From NCBI RefSeq assembly GCF_001636295.1, contig NZ_CP014209.1:1426001-1490000 (forward strand): a DNA stretch of 64,000 nt, given 5' to 3'. Positions 61,893 to 64,000 of this stretch are shown here, in pieces (position 1 is the stretch's first letter; every line of letters starts with the position of its first letter). This stretch comes from Isoptericola dokdonensis DS-3. GTDB taxonomy: Bacteria > Actinomycetota > Actinomycetes > Actinomycetales > Cellulomonadaceae. Below the pieces are notes generated by a model. That model saw nothing but the letters and a program-made list of their open reading frames with translations. It was not told the origin of the DNA and searched no databases. Both the position numbers and the translations under genes were made by a program.

Positions 61893-63110
61893 TCACGCGG
61901 TGAGCAGGTGCCGGTCGTCGTCCGGCGGTACGCCCACGTCGACGGTGGGGACGAGCTCGAGGCCGCCCGCGGCCTCCACCCACCAGGAGAGGTTGCGCGC
62001 CCGTTCGGCGTACCGGTCCCGCACGGCGTAGCGCACGGCCGTCTCCGCGAGGAGGACGGCGTCGGGCCAGCGCCCGTCTCCCGCGCCGGACGGCGGTGCG
62101 TCCTGGACCTCCGCCGTCGTCGACCGGGCCGGAGCACCGTCGGCGGACGTGAGCGCGAGGACGCGCAGACCGTCGCGGAACACCTGTCGGCCGTCGACGA
62201 CCCCGGACCGGGACACGACGCGGCGGCCGAGGTTGAGGGCACGGAACAGCACGTTCGGGCCGGGGTCCAGGACGAGGGGGTCGTTGCCGCGCTGGCGGGC
62301 GAGCCGGGCACGGTCGAGCACGAGGCCGGCCCGTTCGAGCTCGTCGGCCATCCACTCGAGCGCCACGTCGGACAGCCCGGTGCGGGGCGCCCCTCCCCCG
62401 ACGTCGCTGTGCGCGCCGGGGAACCACACCTGCTGCACGCGGCCGGGCGGGTCGCCGGCGGGAACCCGCCACAGGCACGGTGTGAACGTCATGCGGCGCT
62501 CGTCGATGGCGAGTCCCTGCCGGGCGACGTCGACGATGCTCGACAGGACGACGTCGTGGAACCCGCTGCGGCCCCGGGTGAGACCGGGGACGCCGAGCGC
62601 CCCGACGGTGTCGTAGACGCCGAGGAACCGCACGCGCGGGCTGCTGGAGTGCGCGGCCCGGAAGGTGTCCTTCGTCCGGCGTGCCCCCGGCTCGTCGAGC
62701 GACAGCCGGTAGGTGCTCAGCGCCTCGCCCAGCATCCCGGCGTCGACCGCCTCCGGGGTGAGCAGCCCCACCTGCGCGATCATCCCGACGACGCTGCGGG
62801 CGGTGAACGCGCCGCGGGAGAACCCCACGACGTAGATCTCGTCGCCGGGCGACCACGTGGTCGCCAGGAAGCGGTAGCCGTCGACGACGTTGCGGGTGAG
62901 CCCGTACCCGAACGCGCCGCCGAGCACCTGGTCCACCTTGTACCCGCGAGCCCCGACGCCGCCGACGTAGCCGACGATCTGCACGACGTCGTCGTCGGCT
63001 CCGGGGACGAGGCCCTGGACGACGCACCGCTGGAGCTTCTCCACGTTCGTCACCCGCGGGTTGACCGCGTGGTTCCACGTGCCGTCGCAGCACAGGACGA
63101 TCCGTTTCAT
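61893..63110 (-). CDS. DUF2235 alpha/beta hydrolase-like protein
   Basis: 405-aa protein of the DUF2235 family. The N-terminus MKRIVLCCDGTWN is its hallmark. A nucleophile elbow GFSRGAF is at residues 96-102 (Ser98), then FLGVYDTVGALGVPG and WFPGAHSDVGGGA. In Gram-negative bacteria such domains are type VI phospholipase effectors. Here no secretion genes are near, so an intracellular or membrane-lipid hydrolase role is more likely. AGGAGG lies 6 bases before the ATG. The gene converges with the stress protein gene, 3 bases apart. Confidence 0.9.
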   Translation of the reverse strand: MKRIVLCCDGTWNHAVNPRVTNVEKLQRCVVQGLVPGADDDVVQIVGYVGGVGARGYKVDQVLGGAFGYGLTRNVVDGYRFLATTWSPGDEIYVVGFSRGAFTARSVVGMIAQVGLLTPEAVDAGMLGEALSTYRLSLDEPGARRTKDTFRAAHSSSPRVRFLGVYDTVGALGVPGLTRGRSGFHDVVLSSIVDVARQGLAIDERRMTFTPCLWRVPAGDPPGRVQQVWFPGAHSDVGGGAPRTGLSDVALEWMADELERAGLVLDRARLARQRGNDPLVLDPGPNVLFRALNLGRRVVSRSGVVDGRQVFRDGLRVLALTSADGAPARSTTAEVQDAPPSGAGDGRWPDAVLLAETAVRYAVRDRYAERARNLSWWVEAAGGLELVPTVDVGVPPDDDRHLLTA

Positions 63111-63207
63111 GGCGCACCTCCTGCCCGGAGGGAGGCTCGTCGGGGGCGTGTAGATACAGTCCGGTCCCGCCGGTGCGGCACCCGGCGCGGGGCGGACGGC
63201 GAAGGAC

Positions 63208-63237
63208 GCGCCGGACCCCTCGGGGAAGGTCCGGCGC
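63208..63237 (-). terminator. Terminator of the right-end gene
   Basis: 10-bp perfect stem GCGCCGGACC / GGTCCGGCGC with a 10-base loop, about 65 bases after the stop at 63302. The rest of this 191-base gap holds the hydrolase promoter region and nothing else I can see. Confidence 0.6.
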
Positions 63238-63301
63238 GCCCGGTCCAGGTGGACGCCCTCGCGGGCGGTCCGGGGCCGACGGCGGGTCGGCCGGGAGGCG
63301 G

Positions 63302-64000
63302 TCAGCGCGCGGTGGCGAAGAACACCGGGTCGGAGAACCAGCCGGCGGTGAGCGTCCAGGCGCCCGGAGCGCCGGCGGGCACGGCCACGCAGACGTTGCC
63401 CTGCGCGGTGCCGCCCTCGTAGAGCTCGTCGGTGTCCATGAGGTCGTCCGGGATCACGCCGCAGTAGTCGCTGTAGGTGACGGAGTCGTCCCCGACGAAC
63501 TCGACGGTGAGGTCGACCCACGGGGTGCCGGTCTCGGTGCCGGTGTAGGTGGCCCGCACGGGCACGATCCAGAACTCCGTGCCGTCGGCGGGGGCGTCGT
63601 TGAACTCGTTCTCGGCACGGATCTCGTCCCACGCCTCGTACGGCCTGCCCAGGTCGACGGTCCAGTCGTCGGTGCTGACGTCCTGCGAGAACCGGTACGG
63701 GTGCTCCCGCGTCCCGTCGGCCGCCGCGGCGGGCGCGGCGTCCTGCGCGGTGTCCTGCACGTCGTCCTGCGCGGTGCCGGCCGGCGGGGCGTCGGCCGCC
63801 GCGTCCTCGACGGCGGTGCCGTCGTCGTCCGCCGTCGGGAGGTCCGACAGCTCGGCGGAGACCTCGTCGACCACCTTGCCGTAGAACGCCTGCGAGGCGA
63901 GCACGCCGATCCCGGCGAGGACGGCCAGCACGACGCCGGCCACGGCCAGGCCGCCACGGGGCGCCCCCTTGCGGGCCTTGACGACCCCCACGACCGCCAG
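63302..64000 (-). CDS. Membrane-anchored secreted protein, DUF4352-like (cut by window end)
   Basis: At least 229 aa are visible. The frame is still open at base 64000, so the N-terminus is probably missing; a GTG at 63991 is the only start inside. A TM segment (GGLAVAGVVLAVLAGIGVLASQ) is followed by an Asp/Ala-rich linker (about residues 45-95). A beta-rich domain begins at YRFSQDVSTDDWTVDLGRP. It has the spacing of DUF4352/immunoglobulin-like secreted proteins: FWIVPVRATYTG, DLTVEFVGDD, and Cys residues in YCGVI and GNVCVAVP. Function unknown. Confidence 0.8.
   Translation of the reverse strand: MAVVGVVKARKGAPRGGLAVAGVVLAVLAGIGVLASQAFYGKVVDEVSAELSDLPTADDDGTAVEDAAADAPPAGTAQDDVQDTAQDAAPAAAADGTREHPYRFSQDVSTDDWTVDLGRPYEAWDEIRAENEFNDAPADGTEFWIVPVRATYTGTETGTPWVDLTVEFVGDDSVTYSDYCGVIPDDLMDTDELYEGGTAQGNVCVAVPAGAPGAWTLTAGWFSDPVFFATAR

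Overview
The window is a GC-rich (roughly 73% by eye) actinobacterial chromosome segment. The mycolate-free actinobacterial gene mix points to the Cellulomonadaceae/Promicromonosporaceae (Cellulomonas, Cellulosimicrobium, Isoptericola): RamB next to aceA and aceB, a DUF6318 lipoprotein, a DtxR-type iron box, and many apparently leaderless genes. This placement is inferred from gene content and composition, not from a marker gene. I find 53 protein genes, two of them cut by the window ends, and no rRNA, tRNA, CRISPR array or insertion sequence.

Left part (1-20 kb, almost all minus strand): the start of a BCCT osmolyte carrier, then two complete family-5 (Dpp/Opp-type) ABC uptake systems, at 0.5-6.0 kb and 13.4-19.8 kb. 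Each has a lipoprotein binding protein, two permeases and one double-ATPase subunit. Between them lies a four-gene MacB/FtsX-type ABC system (6.2-13.4 kb) whose first gene starts 2 bp after the second uptake operon. One of its ATPases carries an AbrB-like C-terminal domain. The first uptake operon has a CRP-type and a LacI-type operator upstream, which suggests carbon control.

Middle (20-43 kb): mostly housekeeping genes. They include ychF, an acetyltransferase, an ABC exporter pair, rmuC, ispH, xseA, an ABC-F protein, an xseB-pfkB-carbonic anhydrase operon, fumC, a MarR/FUSC divergent pair, a PIN-PhoH ATPase, DUF1697, nhaA, a thiolase and an MFS/TetR divergent pair. nhaA starts with CTG and sits behind a structured leader with a hidden ribosome-binding site, a good candidate for an ion-sensing riboswitch. 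Between fumC and marR are a 90-bp inverted-repeat element and an orphan DtxR-type iron box that drives no visible gene but precedes a long RNA hairpin.

Glyoxylate cluster (44-48.8 kb): ramB is divergent from aceA-aceB. This is isocitrate lyase and malate synthase beside their expected acetate-response regulator.

Accessory stretch (48.9-55.3 kb): a DUF3883 protein, an unknown protein, a CHAD protein, a DUF6318 lipoprotein overlapping a secreted PKD-like protein, and two unrelated HNH proteins. It holds A/T-richer patches, two perfect DnaA boxes, and a 20-bp periodic repeat present at two sites in opposite orientation.

Right part (55.4-64 kb): an acetaldehyde-type aldehyde dehydrogenase with its DUF779 partner and GAF regulator, a rhodanese-SufE pair, a cation/Ca2+ exchanger, a small universal stress protein, a DUF2235 alpha/beta hydrolase and the end of a secreted or membrane-anchored protein.
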